Shown here piece after piece: positions 1 through 9,400 of a DNA stretch of 64,000 bases (the first letter of the stretch is position 1; each line of letters starts with the position of its first letter). Below the pieces are notes generated by a model. That model had not been told where the DNA came from and searched no databases. It was given only the letters and a program-made list of their open reading frames with translations. The position numbers and the translations under genes are program-made. The stretch is from Kluyvera intermedia (GTDB taxonomy: Bacteria; Pseudomonadota; Gammaproteobacteria; Enterobacterales; Enterobacteriaceae): NCBI RefSeq assembly GCF_034424175.1, contig NZ_CP139986.1, forward strand, positions 2,046,001 through 2,110,000, in the 5' to 3' direction.

Positions 1-176
1 TGGTGCTCTTCATTGACGTCCTGTGCGACACCGATAAGCAACCGGTATTCAGCGTAGACGAAGAAGAGCAGGTGCGTGAAATCTACGGCCCCGTCCATTC
101 ACGCCTACTCAAACAGGCGCTTGACCTGATCAACAACGCGGACGAAGCGCGGGAAAAGTATCAACCCCCGGCGTAA
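1..176 (+). CDS. Phage tail assembly chaperone, G-like (5' end missing)
   Basis: The window opens inside this gene; the frame runs from base 3 and stops with TAA at 174-176, leaving the last 57 or so codons. The visible part is acidic and helical and ends near LINNADEAREKYQ. It resembles the small tail assembly chaperones (lambda gpG type) that coat the tape measure protein during tail assembly and are absent from the virion. It sits two genes before the tape measure, as expected. The next reading frame continues in the -1 frame across its stop, so the gene probably makes both a short and a frameshifted long product. Confidence 0.7.
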   Translation, partial: VLFIDVLCDTDKQPVFSVDEEEQVREIYGPVHSRLLKQALDLINNADEAREKYQPPA

Positions 177-184
177 AGTTTCTG

Positions 185-463
185 ATGTCGCTTGCGCTCC
201 GGATGGGGCGCACGCTCTCAGAGCTTCGGCAGAATATGACGGCAAGCGAGCTTCTGATGTGGATTGAGTACGACAGGCAAAGTCCGGTTGGCGATATCCG
301 TGGCGACATTCAGGCAGCCCAGCTCGTCTCTGCCATCTACGGCTCGCAGGGGGCAAAAGTACCGCTGGACGATGCGATCCTGCGATGGGGTGGTGATGAA
401 CAGCCAGCAACAAAGGACCCGTTTGCGGGACTGGAGGCGGCGCTAACTGCTGCGACACAATAA
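185..463 (+). CDS. Phage tail assembly chaperone, T-like (frameshift product)
   Basis: This frame of 92 codons from its first ATG lies in the -1 frame relative to the preceding G-like gene and is open back to at least base 152, overlapping the G stop. There is no Shine-Dalgarno sequence before ATG 185, so translation most likely enters by -1 frameshifting, as in lambda gpG-T. Motifs such as LRMGRTLSELRQNMTASEL and WIEYDRQSPVGDIRGD are typical of the T-like (DUF4035-type) part that recruits the tape measure. The true protein would be a G-T fusion. The slippery site is uncertain: CGGGAAAAG (150-158) and the C-run at 165-169 are both imperfect candidates. Confidence 0.7.
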   Translation: MSLALRMGRTLSELRQNMTASELLMWIEYDRQSPVGDIRGDIQAAQLVSAIYGSQGAKVPLDDAILRWGGDEQPATKDPFAGLEAALTAATQ

Positions 464-467
464 CTGC

Positions 468-496
468 TTCACATGTCTTCAATGTGGCGATACGCT
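468..496 (+). promoter_or_regulatory. Possible sigma70 promoter for the YebO-like gene
   Basis: TTCACA (468-473) and TACGCT (491-496) are separated by 17 bp, upstream of a gene with its own strong ribosome site and terminator. The -35 match is good and the -10 match poor, so this is only a candidate moron promoter. Confidence 0.25.
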
Positions 497-520
497 CTTT
501 CCTTAAGAAAAGGAGGCGTT

Positions 521-709
521 ATGGAACCACTGGTAGTAGTGTTTGGAGTATTCGGCTGGCTGATAAATTTAATTGTGATTTTTTATTTATTACGGTTTAG
601 CACAAGGGCAAATGAACAAGTTGAAACCCTTAAAGAAATAAATAAAAAGCAAGATGCGCAAATAGATTTATTAATACAAGTCGCTCACCAAAGAAAAGAC
701 AGTTTATAA
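521..709 (+). CDS. Small YebO-like membrane protein, probable phage moron
   Basis: A 62-residue protein with an excellent ribosome site (AAGGAGG, 6 bp before ATG 521). Residues about 3-25 form one hydrophobic membrane segment, followed by a charged, probably coiled-coil cytoplasmic tail. The junction reads FSTRANEQVETLKEI and closely matches chromosomal YebO in this same window (54994-55287), which has ASSRANEQIELLESL at the equivalent place just after its membrane segment. It is shorter than YebO and lacks its acidic C-terminus. A terminator hairpin follows immediately, and the gene is more AT-rich than its neighbours; both fit a moron inserted between the tail chaperone and tape measure genes. 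No function is known for the YebO family; a role in the lysogen is an inference. Confidence 0.7.
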   Translation: MEPLVVVFGVFGWLINLIVIFYLLRFSTRANEQVETLKEINKKQDAQIDLLIQVAHQRKDSL

Positions 710-715
710 CTCAAG

Positions 716-738
716 ACCCGCTATCAAGCGGGTTTTTT
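716..738 (+). terminator. Rho-independent terminator after the YebO-like gene
   Basis: Stem ACCCGC (716-721) pairs with GCGGGT (728-733) and is followed by a run of T to 738. It lies inside the late operon, 12 bp before the tape measure start, so late transcripts must read through it, presumably under Q-type antitermination. Confidence 0.8.
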
Positions 739-750
739 ATGGGTGAAAAT

Positions 751-3700
751 ATGGCTACGTTGCGCGAACTGATCATCAAAATATCTGCAAACTCTCAGTC
801 ATTCCAGTCAGAAATTTCCCGTGCTTCAAGAATGGGTAATGACTATTACCGGGTAATGCAGACTGGAGGACGCCAAGCGGCCGCAGCTTCGCGGGAGACT
901 CAGCGCGCCTTGGCTGAGGTAACTAGTCAAATAAACACCGCGAAGGCCTCAGCACTGGGAATGGCAGGTGCATTTGCTGGAGCATTTGCAACTGGCCATC
1001 TTATATCGTTAGCCGATGAATGGAGCTCTGTTAATGCCAGGCTAAAGCAGGCTTCCCAGTCGTCCGATGATTTCACAGAGTCTCAGCGGGCGCTGATGGA
1101 TATTAGCCAACGAACCGGAACCGCCTTCTCTGATAATGCGAGTCTGTTTGCGCGTTCCGCCACATCGATGCGTGAATACGGATACAGTTCGCAGCAAGTT
1201 CTGGATGTAACCGAGGCCATTTCTACTGGACTAAAGTTATCCGGCGCCAGCACGGCAGAAGCAAGTTCTGTTATCACCCAGTTTAGTCAGGCATTAGCAC
1301 AGGGCGTGCTGCGGGGCGAGGAATTCAACTCTGTTAACGAAAACGGTGATCGAGTTGTCCGTGCGCTGGCCGCTGGGATGGGGGTAGCTCGTAAAGATCT
1401 GAAGGCAATGGCCGATCAGGGGATGCTAACCGCAGATAAAGTTGTCCCGGCCCTGATAAGTCAACTTGGCACTATGCGTGGTGAATTTGAGGCAATGCCG
1501 CAGACCGTTTCTGCTGCCACGACGAAAATCGAAAATGCTTTCATGGCATGGGTAGGAGGCGCTAATGAAGCCACTGGTGCGACAAGTACCCTTGTTGCTG
1601 TATTGAATACAGTTTCTGACAATATCGACACTGTGGCTACGGCTGCCGGAGCTTTGGCTGCAATAGGTGGAGCTCGCTATCTTGGGGGGATGTTTGGCGA
1701 CCTTGGGAACCAGACGGAGCAATTAATAGATGCCAGAAAGAACGAAATTGCGCTCGCATCTGCAAGGGCTGAATCGGCTACCCAATCACAACGAAAGGCG
1801 GCTGCAGATGCAATTGCTGCCGAGCGTGCTTATCAGCTCTCGCTATCCGAGCTGGAACTTGCAAAAAACACAAATGCAGAAGCGACAGCTACACAAAATT
1901 CTATTGCCAAACGGCGTGAAATGATAGCCGCCAATGCCACTCTCGTTCAGTCAAATAAAGCAGTATCAGCGTCGCAAGAAGCACTCAACCGATCAACATC
2001 GGTAATGAATTTATTCAAGTCTGGCGCTACGGGGCTTTTGTCGTTAGTTGGTGGTTTGCCAGGAATTTTAATGTTGGGTGCTGGGGCGTGGTACACGATG
2101 TATCAACGCCAAGAACAAGCCAGGGAATCTGCAATCCAATATGCGGACACAATCGAGCAGGTACGAGATAATCTGAAATCAATGTCTCAGACGCAGATAT
2201 CCGCCAACCTTGGACAGGCGAATATTTCACTGGATGCTCAAAATAGTGCGATTGAACAGCAGAAGCAGAAAGTTGCTGAATTATCCAATCAACTTTATAA
2301 CGCAAAATTAGCAGCCAATTCTGCTTCAGAGGGAACATGGCTGTATAACGATGCGGTTGAGAAATCAGCAGAGTTTGCTTCAGAACTTGCGGTTGAAGAA
2401 GGCCGACTTGAGCAAATGCTCAATAAAAGAAAGCAAACACAACAGTTAATAAACGACATAACTGATCAGGCTATAAATAAAACAGTAGAAATGGCTGGCG
2501 CCGTAAGTTCTCTTACAGAGATGTATGACCGTCTGAACAAGGTTTCCAGACAGTCTACAGCAGTGTCCCCACCAAAATATGCAGGGCCTGTACTTCCTGC
2601 ACTTGATAATAAGCAGCAGCAAGCTATAGACAAGGCGCAGCGACAGCTTGAGTTGTCCGGTCTTAAGGGATTGGACAAAACCCGCAAGCAGGCGGAATTC
2701 GATGCATCTGACCTTAATCTCCCTGCTGGTTGGCGTGAGAAGTATGTCAGCATGGAAGTTGAGTCAGCCAGGCAGTTGCAAGCTATTCGTGACTCAAGCC
2801 GCCATAAGGGCGGGAAATCCGAGGCGGAAAAAACAGCTGATGCCTATGACAAGCTGATCAAACAGCAAAAAGAGCAGATTGCCCTGCAAGGCCAGAATAC
2901 TGAACTGGCGAAGGTTAAATACCAGGTCAGCCAGGGGGAGCTTGCTTCTCTGACAGAAGCCCAGAAAAAGACGGTATTGCAGAATGCTGCGCTGATTGAC
3001 CAGGTTAAATTACGTGAGCAACTGCGAAATTACGAAGCCAACCTTGCCGACAGTAACGCCAGCGCCCGCTCAGCCAATGAAGCGCAACTGCTGGGTTACG
3101 GGCAGGGTACCAGGTTCCGTGAAAGACTTCAGGAGCAGTTCAATCTGCGTAAGGAGTTCGAGCAGAAGAATACCGATCTTCTCCGCCAGCGTCAGGCTGG
3201 TGAAATCGACGAGACGTTCTATCAGCAGGGACTGGCACTTAATAAGCGCTATCTCGATGAGCGCCTGCGCGACCAGGAGGGATATTACGCAGCTTCTGAT
3301 GCGCAGCGTGACGACTGGATGACGGGACTGTCTGAGGGTTATGCGAACTGGGTGGACGAAGCTACTGATTATTCTTCCATGGCCGCTGACGGCATGAAGC
3401 AGGCTATGGGTGGCGCCGTCACCACGATCACCGACATGCTCAATGGCAACGTTGACAGCTGGAAGGACTGGGGCGTCAGCGTACTGAAGATTATCCTGAA
3501 CGTTCTGGTGAACATGGCTGTTGCTAACGGCGTCAGCTCAATTGGGTCGCTGTTCAGTTTTGGCGCCTCATCAGCCGCTACCGCCAGCAGCGGTACCGCT
3601 ATTCAGAATGCTGGCGCGAACTTTACCTTTAATGCGAAGGGCAATGTTTACGACTCTCCGTCCCTTAGCGCTTACAGCAATGGCGTTTTTCAGACGCCTC

Positions 3701-4005
3701 AGCTGTTTGCTTTTGCCAAAGGGGCGGGCGTTTTCGGCGAGGCGGGTCCGGAAGCTATTATGCCGCTCACGCGCGCCGCTGATGGTTCGCTGGGCGTTAG
3801 GGCAGTTGGCACCCCTCAGGTCTCTGGCGGTGTACCTTCAGTTAACTTCGGCGATATCAATATCCAGGGCGGAAATCCACAGGCGGCCAGTCAGGGTACT
3901 GCTGGAGCAGCAGGCAGGCAGCTTAAGGATGCCATCACTGGCGTCATTAACGAACAGGCCAGCATGCCGGGCTCGCCTCTGTGGCGATTAATCAAGGGAG
4001 TTTAA
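751..4005 (+). CDS. Phage tail tape measure protein
   Basis: A 1084-residue protein that sets tail length and enters the cell during DNA ejection (lambda gpH role). It is rich in Ala, Gln and Ser with long predicted helices, has a hydrophobic stretch near residues 48-65 and a second near 425-455, and ends with a Gly/Ala-rich region. Residues roughly 75-215 match the conserved tape-measure N-terminal domain (for example SASVITQFSQAL-type repeats and the RGEEFNSVNENGDR segment). Start 751 (MATLREL) was chosen because GGGTGA lies 6 bp before it; the earlier in-frame ATG at 739 overlaps the terminator T-run. It follows the G/T chaperones and precedes gene M, as in lambda. Confidence 0.93.
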   Translation: MATLRELIIKISANSQSFQSEISRASRMGNDYYRVMQTGGRQAAAASRETQRALAEVTSQINTAKASALGMAGAFAGAFATGHLISLADEWSSVNARLKQASQSSDDFTESQRALMDISQRTGTAFSDNASLFARSATSMREYGYSSQQVLDVTEAISTGLKLSGASTAEASSVITQFSQALAQGVLRGEEFNSVNENGDRVVRALAAGMGVARKDLKAMADQGMLTADKVVPALISQLGTMRGEFEAMPQTVSAATTKIENAFMAWVGGANEATGATSTLVAVLNTVSDNIDTVATAAGALAAIGGARYLGGMFGDLGNQTEQLIDARKNEIALASARAESATQSQRKAAADAIAAERAYQLSLSELELAKNTNAEATATQNSIAKRREMIAANATLVQSNKAVSASQEALNRSTSVMNLFKSGATGLLSLVGGLPGILMLGAGAWYTMYQRQEQARESAIQYADTIEQVRDNLKSMSQTQISANLGQANISLDAQNSAIEQQKQKVAELSNQLYNAKLAANSASEGTWLYNDAVEKSAEFASELAVEEGRLEQMLNKRKQTQQLINDITDQAINKTVEMAGAVSSLTEMYDRLNKVSRQSTAVSPPKYAGPVLPALDNKQQQAIDKAQRQLELSGLKGLDKTRKQAEFDASDLNLPAGWREKYVSMEVESARQLQAIRDSSRHKGGKSEAEKTADAYDKLIKQQKEQIALQGQNTELAKVKYQVSQGELASLTEAQKKTVLQNAALIDQVKLREQLRNYEANLADSNASARSANEAQLLGYGQGTRFRERLQEQFNLRKEFEQKNTDLLRQRQAGEIDETFYQQGLALNKRYLDERLRDQEGYYAASDAQRDDWMTGLSEGYANWVDEATDYSSMAADGMKQAMGGAVTTITDMLNGNVDSWKDWGVSVLKIILNVLVNMAVANGVSSIGSLFSFGASSAATASSGTAIQNAGANFTFNAKGNVYDSPSLSAYSNGVFQTPQLFAFAKGAGVFGEAGPEAIMPLTRAADGSLGVRAVGTPQVSGGVPSVNFGDINIQGGNPQAASQGTAGAAGRQLKDAITGVINEQASMPGSPLWRLIKGV

Positions 4006-4007
4006 CC

Positions 4008-4346
4008 ATGACAGTAGAAACCTTCAGCTGGTGCCCAAAGGTTGCCTCTCAGGTTGATACAAATTTTCGTACCCGAAAGGCACAGTTTGGCGATGGCTAT
4101 ACGCAGGTGGCAGGGGATGGTATCAACCCGGTAACACCTCAATGGAGCGTGAGCTTTACCGGCGACGAGGCTTACATTCAGGCCATAAAAAACTTTCTCA
4201 ACAGTCATGCCGGGTGGAAGTCATTTATCTGGAAGCCGCCGCTTGAGCCCTCAGGCTTATGGCGCGCGGAATCCTTCCAGATATCTACCCACGGCAACAA
4301 AAAATACACCCTCAGCAGCACATTCATACAGGCATACCATCCATGA
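4008..4346 (+). CDS. Phage minor tail protein M
   Basis: 112 residues, close to the 109 of lambda gpM. It has the family features FGDGYTQVAGDG near the N-terminus and GWKSFIWKPP in the middle. gpM is one of the tail-tip assembly proteins needed to join the initiator complex to the tape measure and tail tube. Start 4008 lies right after the tape measure stop. The gene ends with an ATGA overlap with gene L, so the two are translationally coupled. It has no enzymatic motif. Confidence 0.9.
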   Translation: MTVETFSWCPKVASQVDTNFRTRKAQFGDGYTQVAGDGINPVTPQWSVSFTGDEAYIQAIKNFLNSHAGWKSFIWKPPLEPSGLWRAESFQISTHGNKKYTLSSTFIQAYHP

Positions 4347-5101
4347 GTATTTCATCTGATGTCCAGAAACTGGAGCCGGGTAAGCGCGTCCGCCTGATCG
4401 AGGTGGACGGATCAGCTTTCGGTGCGGGTATTCTTCGCTTTCACAACGAGACAATCCCGCACACCGAGGCGGAAATCATCGCCGCAGGCGGCGACGAGTC
4501 AAAACTTGAGCTGAAATCAGTGTGGTGGCAGGGGCAGGAGTATGGCGCGTGGCCGTATGAACTGACCGGCATATCTGTCAGCAGTGACGGACAGAGTTCA
4601 CGACCGTCTCTCACCGTTGCAAACATCAGTGGCACGATTGGCGCGATGTGCCGAAGGTTTCAGGGGATGGCTAAAGCAAAGGTGATCATCCATGACACCT
4701 TCGTCCACTACCTGGATGCAAGAAATTTTCCTGGCGGGAATCCGACTGCGAATCCCAACGAGGAGCGCAAACAGGTTTATTACATCGACCGTAAATCAGG
4801 CTCAGATGATGAAACCGTAGAGTTTGAGCTTTCCAGCCCAGCCGATCTGCGCGGGCAACTCATTCCGACCCGGCAAATTCAGCCAATGTGCACATGGTGC
4901 ATGAGGGGCTGGTACAAAACCGGAAATGGCTGCACCTACGCCGGGCAAAACGGCTGGTTCGACAAAGACGGGAACCAGGTAGACGATCCTTCGAAGGATG
5001 TTTGCTCCGGACTGCTGTCAACGGGCTGTAAACCTCGTTTCGGAGAGAATGAACAGCTGGATTATGGCGGGTTCCCCGGCGCTTCGCTTCTGAGAGGATA
5101 A
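4343..5101 (+). CDS. Phage minor tail protein L
   Basis: 252 residues, a lambda gpL-type tail-tip protein. The C-terminal half carries clustered cysteines (C183, C186, C197, C221, C229). In lambda gpL four C-terminal cysteines bind an iron-sulfur cluster, so the same is likely here, though which four act is not certain. The N-terminal part (residues about 10-170) is the tail-tip beta domain. Its ATG overlaps the stop of gene M, and gene K follows 2 bp downstream, so M, L and K form one translational unit. Confidence 0.9.
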   Translation: MSISSDVQKLEPGKRVRLIEVDGSAFGAGILRFHNETIPHTEAEIIAAGGDESKLELKSVWWQGQEYGAWPYELTGISVSSDGQSSRPSLTVANISGTIGAMCRRFQGMAKAKVIIHDTFVHYLDARNFPGGNPTANPNEERKQVYYIDRKSGSDDETVEFELSSPADLRGQLIPTRQIQPMCTWCMRGWYKTGNGCTYAGQNGWFDKDGNQVDDPSKDVCSGLLSTGCKPRFGENEQLDYGGFPGASLLRG

Positions 5102-5103
5102 TA

Positions 5104-5814
5104 ATGCGCGAGAAAACAGTTAGCGCCATTCTGGCGCATGCCGCCGCATCCTTCCCTGAAGAGTGCTGTGGCGTAGTTATCCAGAAGGGGCGGGTGGAGA
5201 AGTTCATCCCCTGCAAAAATCAGGCTGAGTCGCCGACTGAGCAATTCGAACTTAATCCTGAGGATTACGCGGTCGCCGAAGAGCAGGGCACTGTGGTGGC
5301 GATCGTCCACAGCCACCCCGGCGACGGGGCAACAACCCAGCCGAGCGAGCTCGACATGCTAATGTGTGATGCCACGGAACTGCCCTGGATTATTGCATCG
5401 TGGCCGGAGGGCGACATTCGCACCGTCATGCCTCGCGGAGACCGCCCCCTCACAGGACGCCAGTTTGTACTCGGGTATGCAGACTGCTGGTCTCTCATCA
5501 TGGACTATTTCCGCATCGAACACGGCATTGAACTGCCCAACTACAGCGTAGATCGCCACTGGTGGGAGCAGGGTGAAAACCTCTATATGGATAACTGGCA
5601 GGAATGCGGTTTCCGTGAGTACGACGGTCCCGCTCAGCCCGGTGACATGGTTATCATGCAGGTTCAGTCCACCGTCCCGAACCATGCCGGGATTTTGCTG
5701 GAAGGCAGCATGCTACTTCATCACATGTATGGCCAGCTAAGCCAGCGTATTCCCTACGGCGGCTATTACCGTGACCGTACCATCAAAATTCTGCGTTATA
5801 AGGATTTGATGTAA
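5104..5814 (+). CDS. Phage tail tip protein K, JAMM plus NlpC/P60 domains
   Basis: 236 residues with two peptidase-like domains. Residues 1-115 are a JAB/MPN (Mov34) domain with the metal site HSHPGDG (H69, H71) and D84, plus E19 or E20. Residues 120-236 are an NlpC/P60 domain with probable catalytic C128 (YADCWSL) and H194 (NHAGIL). Proteins of this kind are thought to cut peptidoglycan peptides during DNA entry or to process tail-tip proteins. Both catalytic sites look complete. It overlaps the start of gene I by one base (TAATGG). Confidence 0.92.
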   Translation: MREKTVSAILAHAAASFPEECCGVVIQKGRVEKFIPCKNQAESPTEQFELNPEDYAVAEEQGTVVAIVHSHPGDGATTQPSELDMLMCDATELPWIIASWPEGDIRTVMPRGDRPLTGRQFVLGYADCWSLIMDYFRIEHGIELPNYSVDRHWWEQGENLYMDNWQECGFREYDGPAQPGDMVIMQVQSTVPNHAGILLEGSMLLHHMYGQLSQRIPYGGYYRDRTIKILRYKDLM

Positions 5815-6401
5815 TGGAAAGAAAAACCGTTATCAAACTCAGCGGCTCAATGGCCCAGCGATTTGGCAGGACACATCGCCGGGCGCTAACGTCCGCCAGC
5901 GAAGTTTTCAGGGCGCTTTCAAACACAATTGACGGATTTGATGCTTACCTGCGCGAGACCAGAGCGAAAGGGCTGGACTTTGTCATCTTCCGAAACCAAA
6001 TAAACATAGGAAAGGAAGAGTATGAGCTTCTTGGGCCTGGCGATGAACTTCGCATTATCCCTGTCATACGCGGTAGTAAAAGGGCGGGACTCTTTCAAAT
6101 TATTACAGCCGCCGCAATTGTGGCTTTCACCTGGTGGAACCCAATAGGATGGGCTGCAGGTACACAAATGGCGCTATATGCTGCAGCTGGTTCTATGGCA
6201 GTTGGTGGCGTGGTGCAAATGCTCTCCCCTCAGGTATCAGGTCTGCGAATGCGGCAGGATCCTGATAACAAACCCTCTTATGCGTTTGGTGGGCCCGTTA
6301 ACACAACAGCATCTGGCAATCCCGTCCCCCTGCTTTATGGGCAAAGGGAAATTGGCGGCGCGATTATCTCAGCCGGGATTTATGCCGAAGATCAGCAATA
6401 A
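5814..6401 (+). CDS. Phage tail assembly protein I
   Basis: 195 residues of the lambda gpI family, needed for tail-tip assembly but not found in mature virions. The N-terminal half (residues 1-90) is a ubiquitin-like beta-grasp region (KTVIKLSGSMAQRFGRTH and GDELRIIPVIRGSK). A hydrophobic Ala/Gly-rich stretch at about 95-140 follows, then a PSYAFGGPVNTTASGNPVP segment typical of the family's C-terminal end. It starts inside the stop of gene K and is followed by a terminator hairpin before gene J. Confidence 0.9.
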   Translation: MERKTVIKLSGSMAQRFGRTHRRALTSASEVFRALSNTIDGFDAYLRETRAKGLDFVIFRNQINIGKEEYELLGPGDELRIIPVIRGSKRAGLFQIITAAAIVAFTWWNPIGWAAGTQMALYAAAGSMAVGGVVQMLSPQVSGLRMRQDPDNKPSYAFGGPVNTTASGNPVPLLYGQREIGGAIISAGIYAEDQQ

Positions 6402-6419
6402 ACCAAACCATGTACTGTA

Positions 6420-6443
6420 AGCCACCTGCGGGTGGCTTTTTTT
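6420..6443 (+). terminator. Terminator hairpin between I and J
   Basis: Stem AGCCACC (6420-6426) pairs with GGTGGCT (6431-6437), with a TGCG loop and a following T-run. It ends about 12 bp before the J start codon and would need antitermination for late gene expression. Confidence 0.75.
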
Positions 6444-6454
6444 ATGGATGCGAT

Positions 6455-9400
6455 ATGACGACGACAATCATCAAAGGCCGCGGTAAAGGCGGAAGCAATC
6501 AGACCAGAACGCCCGTTGAAGCACCCGACAGCATTCAGTCCATTGCGAGGGCAAAGGTGCTTATTGCTCTTGGGGAGGGTGAGTTCGCTGGCGGGCTTGA
6601 TGGTAAAAACATTTTTCTTGGTGACTCATCTTCGTACACGCCTCTCCAGAATGCCGACGGTAGTTACAACTTCAGCAATGTAAAATATGAGTTCCGTTCC
6701 GGTACTCAGGAACAGGACTACATTCAGGGCTTCCCCGGCATTGAAAACGAACTTCAGGTTTCATATGAGCTGAAACAGGCCGTGCCGTACGTGCGCGCGG
6801 TATCCAACACGCAGCTCTCTGCACTGCGAATTCGCCTGGGATGGCCAACTCTTTTACTCCAGAAAAACAACGGCGACAAAGTCGGAACCCGCGTCGAGTA
6901 TGCCATCGATCTGTCGGTCGATGGCGGGTCGTATGAAACGGTGGTTAACGGTGCTGTCGATGACAAAACCACGTCGCTTTATGAACGCAGTCACCGCATC
7001 AACCTTCCAAAAGCCTCGACTGGCTGGCAGTTGCGGGTTCGCAGAATCACGCCGGATTCCACGAGCGTGAATATCGTGGACACTATGCGTGTTGTAGCTG
7101 TAACTGAAATTATTGACGCCAAACTTCGCTACGTTAACACAGCGCTGCTGTATGTAGAGTTTGACGCAAAGCAGTTTCCTAATGGCATTCCTCAGGTTGT
7201 GTGCAATCCGAAGGGGAGAATCATCCGTGTACCAGACACTTATGATCCAGAAACCCGGACTTACTCTGGTACATGGGAGGGCGTATTTAAATGGGCATGG
7301 ACGGATAACCCTGCCTGGATTTATTACGATATCATTCTGAACGAGCGTTTCGGGCTGGGTCAAAGAATCGATGCGACTCAGATAGACAGATGGGAGCTTT
7401 ATCGCATCGCCCAGTATTGCGATCAGCAGGTACCAGACGGCAAGGGCGGAAGCGGGACGGAGCCTCGTTTTCGTTGCAACGTTTATATCCAGGACCGTAA
7501 TGACGCCTGGACCGTACTTCGTGATCTGGCGGGTATATTTCGCGGCATGACGTACTGGGGCGACAATAAGATGTATGTCCTGGCTGATATGCCCCGCGAT
7601 GTGTGGCACATCTATAACCATGCCAGCGTTGTTGAGGGAAAATTTACCTTTGCGGACCCGAGTGAAACCACCCGAAATACTGCCGCACTGGTGAACTGGT
7701 CAGACCCAGCCAACCACTTCAAAGACACGCCTGAGCCTGTTTACGATAACGATCTGGCCATGCGCTTCGATTATCGTCAGTTAGAAATGACTGCAATCGG
7801 CTGTACCAGGCAGTCAGAGGCAAACCGGCGGGGGCGCTGGGCGCTGCTTACTAACGGTATCGGCGAGGTAGTGACCTTCAGTACTGGTATGGATGTTCCT
7901 CCTGTCGGGGAGGTAATTGGCGTGGCTGCTAACGAGCTGGCCGGAAGAACTATCGGCGGAAGGGTGAGTGCGGTTAACGGCCGCAACATAACACTCGATC
8001 GCGCTAGTGATGTGAAAGCCGGGAACCGGCTGTTTTTGAACCTGCCATCTGGCATGGCTCAGGCCAGAACCGTTCAGGCCGTTAACGGAAGCATCGTGAC
8101 AGTTACCACGCCCTACAGTGAAACGCCGGAGGTTGAATGTAACTGGGGTGTGGATTCTGACGATCTGACTATAGCGCTTTTCCGTGTAACGGGAACGCGG
8201 GACAACAACGACGGCACCTTCGAAGTCACCGGGACGACTTACAACCCTGACATCTATTCCGCCGTTGATACCGGCGCAAGACTGGACGAGCGTCCGATCA
8301 GCGTCATTCCACCAGGGGTTCAGGCTCCCCCAGAAAATATTGTCGTTGACAGTTACTCAACGGTTAACCAGAACATTGCGATTACCACTATGCGCGTTGC
8401 CTGGGATTCAGTTCAGGGTGCTGTTGCGTATGAGGCGGAGTGGCGGCGTGACAGCGGAAACTGGGTAAGCGTGCCCCGAACCTCTTCTCTCGGCTTTGAA
8501 GTGCAGGGTGTCTACTCAGGTCGCTATCTGGTCCGCGTCAGGGCGGTGAACGCCAGCGACGTTTCATCAGTCTGGGCGACATCATCAGAAGTAAATCTTA
8601 CCGGCAAAGTGGGAAATCCACCGAAGCCGGTTGGATTTGCCGCGACTGGTATTAACTGGGGCATCCGTCTGAACTGGGGATTCCCGTCGAATACCGCCGA
8701 TACACTCAAAACTGAAATTCAGTACACCGCCAACGCCGATCATTCTAATCCGCTCCTGTTGTCTGATGTCCCGTATCCGCAGTCCGAATATGTCCAGTTG
8801 GGTCTTAAAGCTGGGCAGGAGTTCTGGTACCGCGCGCAGCTCGTCGATAAATCGGGGAACGAATCTGGCTGGACGGACTGGTTGCGAGGAATGGCTAACG
8901 ATAATGCGGATGATTATCTGGGAGATATAGCCGGCGATTTTCTGACATCAGAAGATGGTGACCGCCTGACGGGAGATATTGATACCAACCTTGAAGGCAT
9001 TATGCAGAACGCGCTGGCGAACCACGGAACCGTTGAGCATCAGTTTGCTCAGTTAGGTGAGGTCCGCGCTGATATCCTGGTAGTGAAGACAACTATCGCT
9101 GATGTGGATAAGGCCATGGCGGAAATGTCCACGCAGGTGCAGGCGCAGTTCAATGGCGTAACTGCTGCACTGGAAGATAAGCTGACCGCCGTCGTTGATG
9201 CTACTGGAGCCTCAGCGATTTACACCCTCAAAACCGGGGTTCGAATTAACGGTGTGATGTATGACGCCGGGATGTCGATTGCCGTGCTGGCGGAGGCCGG
9301 AAAGCCAGTGGTTACCCGGATTGGGTTTAACGCTAACCAGTTCGTACTGATGAGCGGCAGTGGTGATACGCAATATTCACCTTTTGCCGTGGTTAATGGG

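Noticed and set aside
105..482. Minus-strand frame of 125 codons opposite the tail chaperone genes
   Set aside because: It lies antisense to two phage genes with recognisable products and has no similarity or start signal of its own.
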